Shown here piece by piece: positions 1 to 10,300 of a stretch of 64,000 bases of DNA (the first letter of the stretch is position 1; each line of letters opens with the position of its first letter). Both the position numbers and the translations under genes were made by a program. Origin of the DNA: Zygnema circumcarinatum. Lineage: Eukaryota > Streptophyta > Zygnematophyceae > Zygnematales > Zygnemataceae. The DNA is taken from NCBI GenBank assembly GCA_037447605.1, contig CM074806.1, positions 2,647,400 to 2,711,399 of the forward strand, in the 5' to 3' direction. The notes below the pieces were generated by a model. The model was not told where the DNA came from, searched no databases, and worked only from the letters and a program-made list of their open reading frames with translations.

Positions 1-77
1 CTGTAAATCTCTCTCCTCTCTCTCTCTCTCACTCTCTCCCTCCATCCATTTGCTGGAGGTTTCCGCAGAGTGCGACC

Positions 78-3000
78 ATGGCTGGCAAGGGCGGACATCA
101 TGGCGTCTTCCGAGCCGTTCTCCTCCTCATCCTCTCTCTCTCTGCCGCTCAGCGGGCGACATCTGCCGCAAACAACGCCGTCCGAATGCCTCGCCCCTTT
201 GCAGGCGGACAGCCGCAAGCAGGTTTTGAGAGCTCGTTCGTGTCCTTCAAGTCCCCTCCGCCGCGGCGAGCTAGCGCGGGCATCGCCGCCGTCTCGCCGA
301 CAGCGGGCGATCCCGCGGACAACTACACGACCTCGTTTGAGGTTTTGAGGCCGATCAAGCCGCCCGCCGGAGCGAAGAAGTGCAAAGTCGACATAATGAA
401 AAATCATCTTTTTGCCGACTGGCCGCCGCCGTTCGAGGGCTCGTACACACCTCCCGCAGCCTGCGGAACGGTATGCTCAGTTTCCTTTACGCCATCTTGA
501 TGGCAGATTTTGTTTCAAGCGCCATAAATGGTCAATATAAGCAAGTGCTTCAAAATATGAGCATTCAAATGCCTTCCATCTTTTGCATTTTTTTTGCGGT
601 CATTTGTATCCCTTTCCTTCCTAGCGACCTTTTTTTATGGGCTGCTGCAGGAGTGGGAGCTGGTGGTGCTCACGTGGTCGACCAATATTCGCGGCGTTCA
701 GTTTGATCGTGTGGGGGATGTCTACCTTGACAACCTTCACGTGCTGCGAACTATGTCAGTGCCTCTCTCTCTCTTCATCTCTCTCTCTATCTCTCTCCCT
801 CTCTCCCTCTCTCTCTTGCTTACTATCTCTCGCTTTCTTGCTCCCACTCTCCCGCCTTTCAATTTGTACGTTTGGGGAAGTGGAGCAGCACGCAGGAGCC
901 CAGCCGTCGAGGAGTGAAATGGAGCTTCGATGTGGACATCACGCGCTTTGCTCCCTTTCTGAAAAAAGTGAGGCTCCCTCCTCCCTCCTCCCTCCTCCCT
1001 CNNNNNNNNNNCTCCCTCCTCCCTCCTCCCTCTTCCCTCCTTCCTCCTCCCTCCTCAACATCAGCCGGCAAGACAACTTTTTTCTTTCTTTCTCCTCTCC
1101 CCCATTTCCCCCCCGTTTCTCTTTTTCTTTTTTTCCGTTTGCACTGAGCAGTCATTTTCCGGTCAGTATTTTCCGCAGTCACATTCTCAGCCATTTACTG
1201 ATGTAACTTTTTTGGGTTGAGCAAAACAGAAACGCTCCGTGAGTGTGTCTGTTGGGAACGTGGTGGATTCCACTTACACAGGTGGGACCCTCGCTCAGTC
1301 TTTCAGCAAAGCAAAGTGGCCGTGCTGAAAGGTTAAATTTAGACTTTCGAGCGGAAGAATTTAACAATGTGAAGTTAATTTTGTCGGGTTTTCATCCCTT
1401 GTCCTTTGGTTGTTGTTGTTGTTGTTGTTGTTGTCTGCCGCCATGCAGGAGTGTTCAATGTGAGCGTAAAGCTGACCTTCTATTCGGGGCAAGCCCCTCC
1501 TCACTATGCGCACAAAGTAATTCCGATCGGTTCAGTCGACAATGGCATCGCTGCGTGGGCCCTGGACCACAACAGCAGCTCCGGAAGCACACAAATTTCC
1601 GGACTGCCCAAAAACATTTATCGCGCGGAGCTTGAAATTGTGCAAACCCAGCACGCAAAAGACGAATTCTATTGGGGGAACGCAGCCACAAAGTACTTAC
1701 TGTACAGCCTAAACTCGGGTGCTGAACCTACAGATGTTTAGAGCTCAGAAAATCGACCTCCTCATTATAAAGCGTGAAGCGGTCTTTTTGCAGATTTAAT
1801 GGCTGAAAGTGGTCCTCTTCCTCTTCCCTTGGCCTGCAGGTATGTTGATGCGCTGCCGCCGGAATATAGGGATTTTTTCTATGCAGGAGGGGTATTCCGA
1901 GAAACGCAGGCTTACTTGGACGGAGTAATGATGGGCACTGTTTGGCAGTATCCGGTCCTCTATACCGGCGCCGTCAACCCCTACTGGTGGCGGCCGGTCG
2001 TAGGCATTGGAAATTTCGTGGTTCCGACCTATGTTCTGGACATTACGCCCTTTGTTGGGAGACTGGTTGACGGAAAAAATCACACTTTTACCCTCGCGGT
2101 GGACAACATTCTGGAGGGGGGAACGTGGTTTGTGGATGCAATACTGCATTTGTGGCTGGACAAGGGCTCCGTTCAAACAGCTGGAAAGCTGCTCACTTAC
2201 AAGGTGCGAGCTATTTTAGCGTACCTTAAAACCACAGTTTCTCTATTTATCAGCACACCTTTTGGGACAAGGTGATTTTTACTTTCCTTTCCTTGCCTTG
2301 ACTTGAGTTTACTTGATTTGACTCGACTCTACTTGGCAGACTTGAGTTGATTTGAACTCTCTGACTGGCCAGGTGGCACCGTCCGTGACCCCTTCGGAAG
2401 TTGTAGCTTTCTTTGAGAATAATTTGGATGCCAACATCACTACGAGGGCTCGCCGGAAGAACAAAGTCAGTGGGTCCGTCATCACATCGTTCGGAAATTT
2501 CACGAGTTCGGTTGTGAGCTCGTTCAGCCTCTACAACTTCAATCAGATTCTTGACGAAGCCTTGACGTCTGCCACCGCTCACGCAGTGAAGGCCTCCGTC
2601 CGAGCCTTCATGAAAGATGCAAAGGGAAATCTACTCTACTCCCACAATGCAACCTTCAATTTCCCGACCTTCGTCTATGCCGAGTATTATGTCTATCCAG
2701 GTACGCCTACCTTTTTTCGTTTACTCCAAACCTTAGCCATAAACATCCCCCCCTTCCCGAGAAGCTTAACTGATGTCTTTAGTCAACATGACGTGATGTT
2801 GTTGACATGCGTTGGTTTGCTGTCTTTCATGCTCGGTCTGCAGATGGCAATAACTTCCAGTTGTCCGGAAACTTCAAGCATTCCTTCAACTTCATAAAGT
2901 CAACCCTATTTTTGGGGTCCCGCGCTGAGCGGCAGACCAATGTCCAGAGGGGCGCGGGCGTCCTCTCCAGCCTCGCCCCGGGGGGGGGCGGGGGCAGCCA

Positions 3001-3100
3001 AAGCTTGGCCTACCGGAGCACCTTCCAAGGCTGCTACTCGCGGCGGTGCAGTCAGAGCAACGGCACGTTTTCTTACGACAAAGAGTCCAGCAAGTGTTAG
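78..3100 (+). CDS. Peptide-N4-(N-acetyl-beta-glucosaminyl)asparagine amidase A (PNGase A-like), 8 exons
   Basis: PNGase A-type glycoamidases cleave N-glycans from glycopeptides in the secretory or vacuolar/extracellular compartment. Exons, all phase-consistent: 78-470, 651-754, 889-967, 1230-1281, 1449-1692, 1840-2203, 2373-2700, 2844-3100, giving 606 aa against a usual ~580-600. The N-terminus has a hydrophobic signal-peptide-like core (about residues 11-28). Family hallmarks I recognise: a VVLTWST...RGVQFDR block in exon 2, VVDSTYTG (exon 4) followed by VFNVSVKLTFY (exon 5), YRAELEI, VLYTGAVNPYWWRPVVGIG and LDITPFVGRLVDGK in exon 6, and LHLWLDKGS near its end. Exon 4 is only 52 nt and was found by phase and homology. 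Intron 3 holds a 10-N gap inside a CTCCCT tract; it does not break the frame. The start is the first ATG in frame with the signal peptide. Assignment to the family is secure; substrate is inferred. Confidence 0.93.
1002..1011. other. Assembly gap (10 N) in PNGase A intron 3
   Basis: Ten Ns interrupt a CTCCCT-type tract. The flanking exons join in phase, so no coding sequence need be missing. Confidence 0.98.
1408..1434. repeat. (TTG)n microsatellite in PNGase A intron 4
   Basis: About nine TTG copies lie just before the acceptor of exon 5. Confidence 0.9.
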
Positions 3101-3569
3101 CAGATATGAGCATTGAAAATTTTGGAAGGGGCAACTTTGCAAGCTTTCAAACCGGCGTTTCATAGAACCAGACATGAGATTTCGCCCCTGCTAGAAGTCC
3201 TGAATGCGAATTAGCACGATCGGACTGCGGAATGAAAGTTTTGAATGCTAAGAAATAAAAATGTTCTACATACATACTTCTGCACATGCATAGACAAGCT
3301 TTTAGAGAGGAAATGAAAGAAATTTGTATTTCAGGACTGTTGATGTCGAAGATACAACAGAGCGGAGCAGCGACGTGACATCAGAAGTCGATCCTTAGGC
3401 TCAAGTGAAGGTCCTCAGGCTGCGCCTTCTTCCTTTTCCTTCCTTCCTCGCGGGTACATTTGACGGCATCATCGCCGTCGTGAGTCCAATGCCGCATCTC
3501 TGTCGTCCTCAAGATCTATCTCAGATTCCTGTCGCCTCTCTGGCTCTCTGTCAAAAGCCAATCAAATAG
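3101..3569. other. Intergenic: PNGase A 3' flank up to the candidate transposon
   Basis: It holds the 3' untranslated region with AATAAA, then unremarkable sequence with a few C/T-rich stretches. I see no coding potential. Confidence 0.6.
3254..3259 (+). promoter_or_regulatory. AATAAA polyadenylation signal of the PNGase A gene
   Basis: A canonical AATAAA hexamer lies about 150 nt after the PNGase A stop codon. It is the only such hexamer I noted in the immediate 3' region. Confidence 0.5.
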
Positions 3570-4281
3570 AATTAGGGCGGGTCAGACTTAGTCCGGAGGG
3601 TACTAAATTCCCGAATTTAAGGCCCAATAACCACGCCCAAGCTCAGGGCCTCTGGAGACCGATGAATTGCAAATTAAGCACTCCGCCAGTAGAAGCGAAC
3701 GCAGTGAGCGCCGCGCGAGCCAGTTCGCTTATAAAATCGTGCCGCGCCTTGTCGCCATGCGCGTCACGCACGTGGTGCCGCCTCTCCACCGCCGCCCGGA
3801 CGCCGCGACCCGCCGCTGCGCAGAGCAGCGTTTTAGGGCTGCTCAGATTTATAGTTTCTTTCCCCCCCCTCCACCAGCTCCTTCCTTGCGGCAACCGCGT
3901 CCTCACGGACTTCATCAGCACCACTGGAGAGTGGTGAGCGAAGACGCCAAGGCGAAGAGGTAGATAAGCGTAAACTAAGCTAAGGTAAGCTAAGGTAAAG
4001 CTCACTCTCCTCGTTTATTCTCTCCGTCCCTCTATCTCCCTTTCTCCCCTCTTCCTCGCTGTCTTCCTCTCAAACTCTCTCTCCCCCCTCCATTATTGTC
4101 TTTCTCCCATTTTTCACTTGCCTGCTGCTGTTTCTCTTCCTCACTTAGTCTACCTGGCTGTATCTTGGCCTTGTCACCCACTCTACTCCCCTTTGTTGCT
4201 TCTTTGTCTCTCCCTCTTTGTTTCTGCCTCACTGTCTCTCTTGTTGTCTCTCCCTCCCTCCCCCTCACCTCTCTTTGTGCC

Positions 4282-4288
4282 ATCTCTC

Positions 4289-4327
<39 letters not shown>
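4282..4327. repeat. (TC)n microsatellite within a 1.2 kb pyrimidine-rich tract
   Basis: Near-pure CT dinucleotides sit at the core of a pyrimidine-rich stretch from about 3990 to 5200. Long open frames here on both strands encode only Ser/Leu/Pro or Arg/Glu runs and are repeat artefacts. Confidence 0.9.
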
Positions 4328-4328
<1 letters not shown>

Positions 4329-5238
4329 CTCCCTATAGTGTCTCTCTCCAGTCGACGTGTTTCTATCTTCCATCTCCCCTCTCTCATGTCGTCCACCTCC
4401 ATGTTCCCTCTCTCCCTCTCCCTCTTTTCTGGGAGGAGGGGAGGGAAGGAAGGGGTCTCTCTATGGGAAGCGAGGGGGTCTCGATCTCTCTTTTGCAGTT
4501 TATGTCCCTCTCTCTTTCTCTCTCTTCTGCTGCTGTTTCCTTTCCCTCCCCAGTCCTCTCCCCACGACCTTGTTATCTCTCCCTCCCAGTCCCTCTTTTA
4601 TCCCTCGCCTCACTTTCAACGAGACCCTTTCACACTCTCTGACCCTCCCTCCCCTACTCCTTGCCTCTCTTTCTCTCTGCCTCTCCCCCCTCTTTGTGCA
4701 CTCTCTCTTTCTCACATTCGTTGTTGTAACTTCCCCCCCCGTCCCTCACCCGCTTCCTCTTTTCTCCTTATGCTAGCCTGGCTGCGTTTGACTCTTTTTT
4801 TCATTCTCTTCGCAAGTTGGTGTTTGGAAACTCTTTTTGAACGGCCGGCTTGCAGATAGATAGATCTGTCAATCTGGGAAGATTATCCATATAGACGTCA
4901 GTCTGTCTTGCCACCTACGACCCTTTTTTTTGCTTGTCTCTCTCAATGTTTGTCTTTGTGTGCTCACTTGCTCCCTCCCTCCACTCTCTCCCCCTCTCAC
5001 CATTCATTCTCTATTTCCGCTCTGCCCCCTTGCCTCCCATTCCCCCTCCCCCCCTTCCCCGTTAAATCCTGTGCCTCCTAACCAGCATTTGTAATGTTAT
5101 CAACATAATAGGTTTGTTGTCTCTCTGCAACCAAAGCTCCCACTCTCTCTGTCTCTCTCTCTCCCTCTCCCTCTTTCCCTCTTTGCCCACACGTCAATCG
5201 TTCACTTCTAATATATTTTTGTATTGTTGTTGTCTTAG

Positions 5239-6171
5239 TTACACCTCTATCAACTTGTTTCTCCTAAGTCTGATGCAGATTATGGTAAAGGAGCATTGCC
5301 TCGTGCCAACATAAGTTTAGGGCCTGTTATCGACTCTATGGGTCGGAAGAAGTTGAAGGCGTTGGAAACGGACCGGGTTGTAAATAGTGAAGGCGTAACA
5401 ATTGGCACGGGCGATTCAGTTGAGAAAGAAGACAATGAAGGAGAAAGTACAGAAAAAGAAGGTGAAGGAGGAGTAGGGTTTGAGTGGGAGAGTTACGAAA
5501 CTGAGTGCTTTGTAGAGGGGGAGAGGACAGGCAAAGGTGATAGAGAAGAGGAACCAATTTTTGAAAAGTCACCTCAACGAGGAAAAAGGGTTTTTTCAAG
5601 GACAGAAAATGTTCCTGTAGAGTTGGTGGGTGGGTGTAAAAGAAGAGGAAAAGAAGATCACACAAAGAACGAGCAGTCTCAAAGTGGTAACGCATCAGCA
5701 AATGTTATCCAGTGCCCTCGCAATCACCAAAAAGATATGCGAAAAGCTCCGCCAAGGTTAGACGATCGCTCTGAAAAGGTATGAAAAAGACTTTTAGGTT
5801 GTTGTTTTTGTTTGTTATAGTGTTGTCATCTTTGCGCAATACTGAGCATGCATTACGCTCCTCCCATAAATGTGCAGGTAAAATACAAAATGATGGTTTG
5901 TTTGGAATCTATTGCACGACTGCAATCAGAACACGTACAGATAGAACGACAAAGAGCCGAGTGGCAGGAAGTGAAAGTGGAGATGAAACGACAAAAAGTG
6001 GAGATAGAACGGCAAAAATTCGAGTGGGAGAAAGAGAAATGGGAGCAGACCGAGGCACGGCGAACTCAAGAGCAAGAAAAAGATCGCAAATTACGCTTTA
6101 TTGAAGCAGTCTTAAAAAACCAATCAATGTCAGAAGATGCGATAATTCGCATTTGGGATCGTTTACAGTAA
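5239..6171 (+). CDS. Uncharacterised coiled-coil protein inside the candidate transposon (5' end not resolved)
   Basis: Two exons join in phase: about 5239-5778 (after a plausible TTAG acceptor) and 5878-6171, ending in TAA. The first part is polar and disordered (Glu/Lys/Ser-rich, with a GRKKLKAL basic patch). The second is a strong coiled coil of about 75 residues with regular QIERQ, KVEIERQ and EWEKEKWEQ repeats, followed by a conserved-looking FIEAVL...EDAIIRIWDRLQ tail. Such an acidic linker plus coiled coil resembles the C-terminal half of Myb/SANT-like or trihelix proteins, but I find no DNA-binding domain upstream, where the sequence is C/T repeat. There is no start codon in this reading before 5338, so an upstream exon must exist or the gene is a fragment. 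Function unknown. Confidence 0.5.
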
Positions 6172-6832
6172 CATATGGGAGTATTCACGAAAGCGTGTGC
6201 ACAGTTTCAATGATTCTAGTATTTATTAAGTTAAGAACAAATGGCGGAAGTTTTTGAAATGACATATGGCTTCTGTTATGTGCATAAGAAGTGTTTGTAT
6301 ATATATGTTTGTGTTTGTGTTAATGTATGTTTTCATAAGAAGAAAGAGAGATGATAGTATTTGTTAATGCTAAAAAGAAGATTTGGAAATGTTTTTTCAA
6401 TCTTGTCAATTGAAACAAATATGGGTTTTTAGTGTTTGATCACAATGCCAATGCATGTTTGAAAATAGTGAACTTTGTTTGAACCCTTCTGGCTATCGTA
6501 ATTTTCTTGTTACTAATTCCTAGTATTATGAATCGGTAAATGTTCATGATGAATGTTGCATGATTGATAACAAAACATTGTTGTTTGACTCGCTCGCAAA
6601 TTTGGCCATGTGTCAAGTCTGAACCGCCCTAATTAAACAAGCACTTCACTGTCTCAGATTACAGTACACGAAAATGCAATCTCAGATCTTCTCTAATCAC
6701 TCATCCTCAAACTTCTCGAATCGCAAATGCAAAGGCTGTGGCATTGATCTCAAATTGCAATTCGTAGGTCGCAACATCGCAGCTCGAGGATAGCAGCACT
6801 CCGCATATCTGGCACTGCCGGTTGCAATCTGA

Positions 6833-6870
6833 GATCCTCTCTAGATCCTCTTTAGATCCTCTCTAGATCC
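6833..6870. repeat. 11-bp tandem repeat GATCCTCTCTA, ~3.5 copies
   Basis: Three consecutive 11-mers plus a partial fourth, one with a C-to-T change. Confidence 0.85.
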
Positions 6871-7024
6871 TAAGGATCCCGTTTGAGTTTTGCTGCACGA
6901 CGCCGCCTCCTCCCATTGGCCCGCGCAGCGTTAGAAATCAGATTCGAATCGGATGCTGAGTGCGTGGCGATTCGTTGCGGATCTGTGTGGTCCACAGCTG
7001 TCGCATGCAGGCAGCTGTCTGTGC

Positions 7025-7034
7025 GCCACGTGGC
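7025..7034. promoter_or_regulatory. Palindromic G-box GCCACGTGGC
   Basis: A perfect 10-bp palindrome with the CACGTG core bound by plant bZIP/bHLH factors. The same palindrome recurs upstream of SERP1/RIF1 and SBPase/eIF3b. No confirmed gene starts next to this copy. Confidence 0.5.
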
Positions 7035-7370
7035 GGTCCATGGTCGGTGCCCCGCTTCGATGCGCAATTACTGGGAGCGTGAGTTGCGGCGTGACAATGC
7101 GGTGTCTTCGAGGAAGTTGCCGACCCGAGTTCGAACCCTCCGACCGACAGAAGTACAATTGCACCGCAAACATGGATTCCTGTAAGGTGCCTCAAGTAGT
7201 CAAGTGCCCAAATTTCCCCCTGGAGAGTTTTTCCCGCTCATTACCGCATGTAGCAGAATTAGTAGGAGAAGACCGAGTCGTGCCTTTGCGCAGCGAAAAT
7301 TAGGAGATGGGATGAAGGGAAAACAAGAGGGAAAAAGCAAACACATACACACAACATAACTTACATGATG

Positions 7371-10300
7371 TTACAAAGTCGTCTTCAACTCAACAGTGTG
7401 CAGTGGAGCATCCTTATTCAAGGGCAAGAAGTAAAGTGACATTTGTAGAGTGAAGGCGCTGCGGGCCTCCTTCCCAAATCCAAGCACCTGGAAACTCCAT
7501 GCATCTGTTTGGCCATTGGTGGTAGGGGTCAAAATGGTCTGTCTTCGGGGGAAAGATTGATTCCCAGCAGTGTGTTGATGAAAATGACGAGTGAAATGGG
7601 AGCCACGATTGTCGAGTGCATTGCCCCCCTCATCGTACACTAACCCCAACATACAATGCGCCTTTCTTAAGTACACTTTTGCAAATCCTGGCATTTTTTT
7701 GGTCTATAAATGGAGAGAAAAAGTCATGACCACCTGCTTCTGGCAATCAACTTTTTGCAGACGGATCAAAGCGACTCTTATGATGTGCTGAAGGTGACAA
7801 TGCCACATGCAATAGAATCCACCGCTGTTATTGTATTTGAAATTGACAAAAGTCCGCCCTGAAGCATTTTGTCGATCGTCCTCAAAACCGCCTTGTTCTG
7901 GCTGGTCCTTAGGATGACCTCCCTCTATTATTTTGTTTAAAACAAAAAAAGACTAGCCAACAATTCTCATTTGTAACCAACCGGGCTGCTAAAGAGGCCT
8001 CGTTTTTTAAACGCTCGCCCTAAACAGGAGCTCTCCTTCAAATTTAGAAAAGTCTGAACTCCTTCACTCGCGCCCCCCCCCCCGTGCGGAGGCAGGCAGG
8101 CCGCCAGCTGTGCGCATAGCGCTCTGAGGTCCGGAGAGGAGTCAAGCCGCGCCGCGCTCCGCACTGTGAGAGCGACCTCCGGAAGGCAAGGAAGGAGTTC
8201 CGCCACAACGGAATCATGGCTCGCTAACAACGCAGTCAGGAGCTTACCACCGGCAAGGCGCTCCTGCAGAAGGGGCGAGAGAGAGGGAGAGACCAAGAGA
8301 GAGAGAGGGAGAGAGTGAGTGAGCGGAGGGGGGAGAGAGGGAGAGTGGAGAGATTGTAGAGTTTTTAGGCATTCAAGGGTGTGTGAAGTTTCTTATTGAG
8401 CACCCAAATGCGTGACCCGTTTCCTGTAGTGAAGGGGGCGGGAGGACGGACCGAGTTGGAACGTCGGCTCCTTATGGCGGCCACTGCGAGGGAGAGAAGG
8501 TCCGCCGCGTGCGGGAGCATGGCGGGTGCAGGAAGGCGGTGCGCGGAGATGAAAAGAACTTGCAAACACGCACTCCGAATCTTCTCCTCTCTAGCACACT
8601 GAAATTCTCAGGAAGTTAACATATGGGAAAACTCAGTAATTTCAGTTACGGTGTTCAAATAATCAGAGGGAGAGGGAGAGGGAGAGGGAGAGGGAGAGGG
8701 AGAGGGAGAGGGAGACGGAGAGGGAGAGGGAGAGGGAGAGGAGGGAGGGAGAGGGAGGGAGAGGGAGAGGGAGAGGGAGAGGGAGAGGGAGAGGGAGAGG
8801 GAGAGGGAGAGGGAGAGGGAGAGGGAGAGAGGGAGAGGGAGGGAGAGGGAGAGGGGGAGGGGGAGAGGGAGAGAGGGAGAGTGGGAGAGAGAGAGGGAGA
8901 GAGGGAGCGAGGGAGAAGTGGGGAAGAGAGAGTGGGAGGAACAACGTAACAGAGTGGGCTTAATCAGACAAACAAACCCGGGAACAGGAGAGAGCACAAG
9001 AGAAAGTAACAGTGAGGGAGAATCGCAGAGAGGGTGACGGAAGAGACGGAAGAAGACGGAAGAGGGGGAAGTGTGAGAGTGGGAGGGAGAGTGAGGGAGG
9101 GAGGGAAGGGGAGCACCTCGGCAGCTCTCATAAGGGGAGGGACAATTCTGCGAGCGAGAATTTGTTGGGCAGACGGTGAAGCCTTTTGATTGGCGCTGAT
9201 GAGCACATTTGCCATACACATTTGGAAGGACAAAGGAGCTGTTTCCAAGTCGCAAATGAACGGAATATTAGGAGGGTCGTCTGTCAAACATGTGATTACC
9301 GCCGCCAGAATATCTTCCGAGTGGTGCGAAAGATCTGTACATTGAAGGCCACAAAAAAACCTCAAATTTGCTTAAAACTCTTTAAATGGAAAAAACTTAA
9401 ATTAGCGAGAAAAGAAAAGGAGAAAAGGAAACGAGTTCCCTTAAATGGGAAAATCTATCTCCGGTAAACAACAGCCCACCTTTTTCAAGCTCCACTTCTT
9501 CGATCAAAGGCCTCCTCCGCTCTCTCTCCTTCTCTCCGCCCTCCACTCTCCTCCCACTTCTGCCTTCGTCTCCCTCATCCAACTCCGAACATTCGACTGC
9601 ATTTTCTTCCGCTCTGCCTGTCAAGCCGATTTCCTTTACTCCCGTTTCCCTGACAGACTCAGAAAATGCCCCCTCCTGTTTTAGCTCCTCTCCTTCACAT
9701 ACCCTTCCCCCTCCCTCCTCCCTCTCCTCTCCCAACTCAACAATCAATGGAGATCGTCTAACAGCAGAATCCTCCTGACCTTGCTTTCCATAGAAACCCT
9801 CTCGCAACACCTCCCTATCTTCTCTTCTCCCTTCCGCAGACCCTCTCTGTGGTGAATTTCTGCTATTTTCTGCTCTCATAGAATGATGATCCGTTCCCTT
9901 GCCCAGCGCGTCCCTCTCCTGCTTCTCCTCTACTTCAACGGAGTTCGGAGCAGTTCCGTTTTCCATGCGAAAATCTGATGATTTCACATTCCCCAAAAGT
10001 TCGGTTCGGATCATTATCGCCAAGCAGTCGATACAGCCGTGCTGTAATTTCGCCAATTCTGCACAATGTCTCCAACAGAAACCCTAAGAACCCTAAAGTC
10101 TTCAAAATCCTCTCGAGCCTGAACCCTAAAGCCCCAAGCAAACATTAATACAAAGGAACAGCAAACCAAAACCTTCCATCTGGTAGCCCAATTGGGACAT
10201 TATCTGTCGCAAAGCAGAGAAAAGGCATTCCAGATTGAAGTATAGAACCTCTCAAGGGCCCAACAAAGCTCCCTGAACCCCCACTCTCCCCTCCCCCCTA

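Larger units (their letters stand above)
3570..6634. mobile_element. Candidate ~3.06 kb DNA transposon with 20-bp terminal inverted repeats
   Basis: The 20 bases at 3570-3589 (AATTAGGGCGG...) and the reverse complement of 6615-6634 match at 19 of 20 positions. The outermost AATT is palindromic, so it can be read either as a 4-bp AATT target duplication flanking 16-bp repeats or as part of the repeats. The interior differs from its surroundings: a 1.2 kb pyrimidine-rich tract (about 3990-5200), then an AT-rich block with a coiled-coil gene. I see no recognisable transposase DDE motif, so it may be non-autonomous, or the gene may be an accessory DNA-binding protein of a PIF/Harbinger-like system (inference only). 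Confidence 0.5.
6635..7370. other. Intergenic between candidate transposon and HEAT-repeat gene
   Basis: Contains an 11-bp tandem repeat (6833-6870), then a GC-rich island with a CCAAT box (about 6913) and a palindromic G-box (7025-7034) that looks promoter-like. An ATG at about 7172 is followed after ten bases by a GTAAGG donor, but I could not attach a downstream exon, so no gene is called. Confidence 0.5.

Noticed and set aside
4096-4859. Long open frames in the C/T tract (Leu/Ser/Pro-rich)
   Set aside because: They are open on both strands because CT repeats lack stop codons; residue composition is repeat-driven and no domain is present.
8608-9255. 215-residue minus-strand frame of Ser/Leu/Pro repeats
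   Set aside because: It is the translation of the GGGAGA microsatellite; the real exon 9117-9334 uses another frame for its conserved HEAT sequence.
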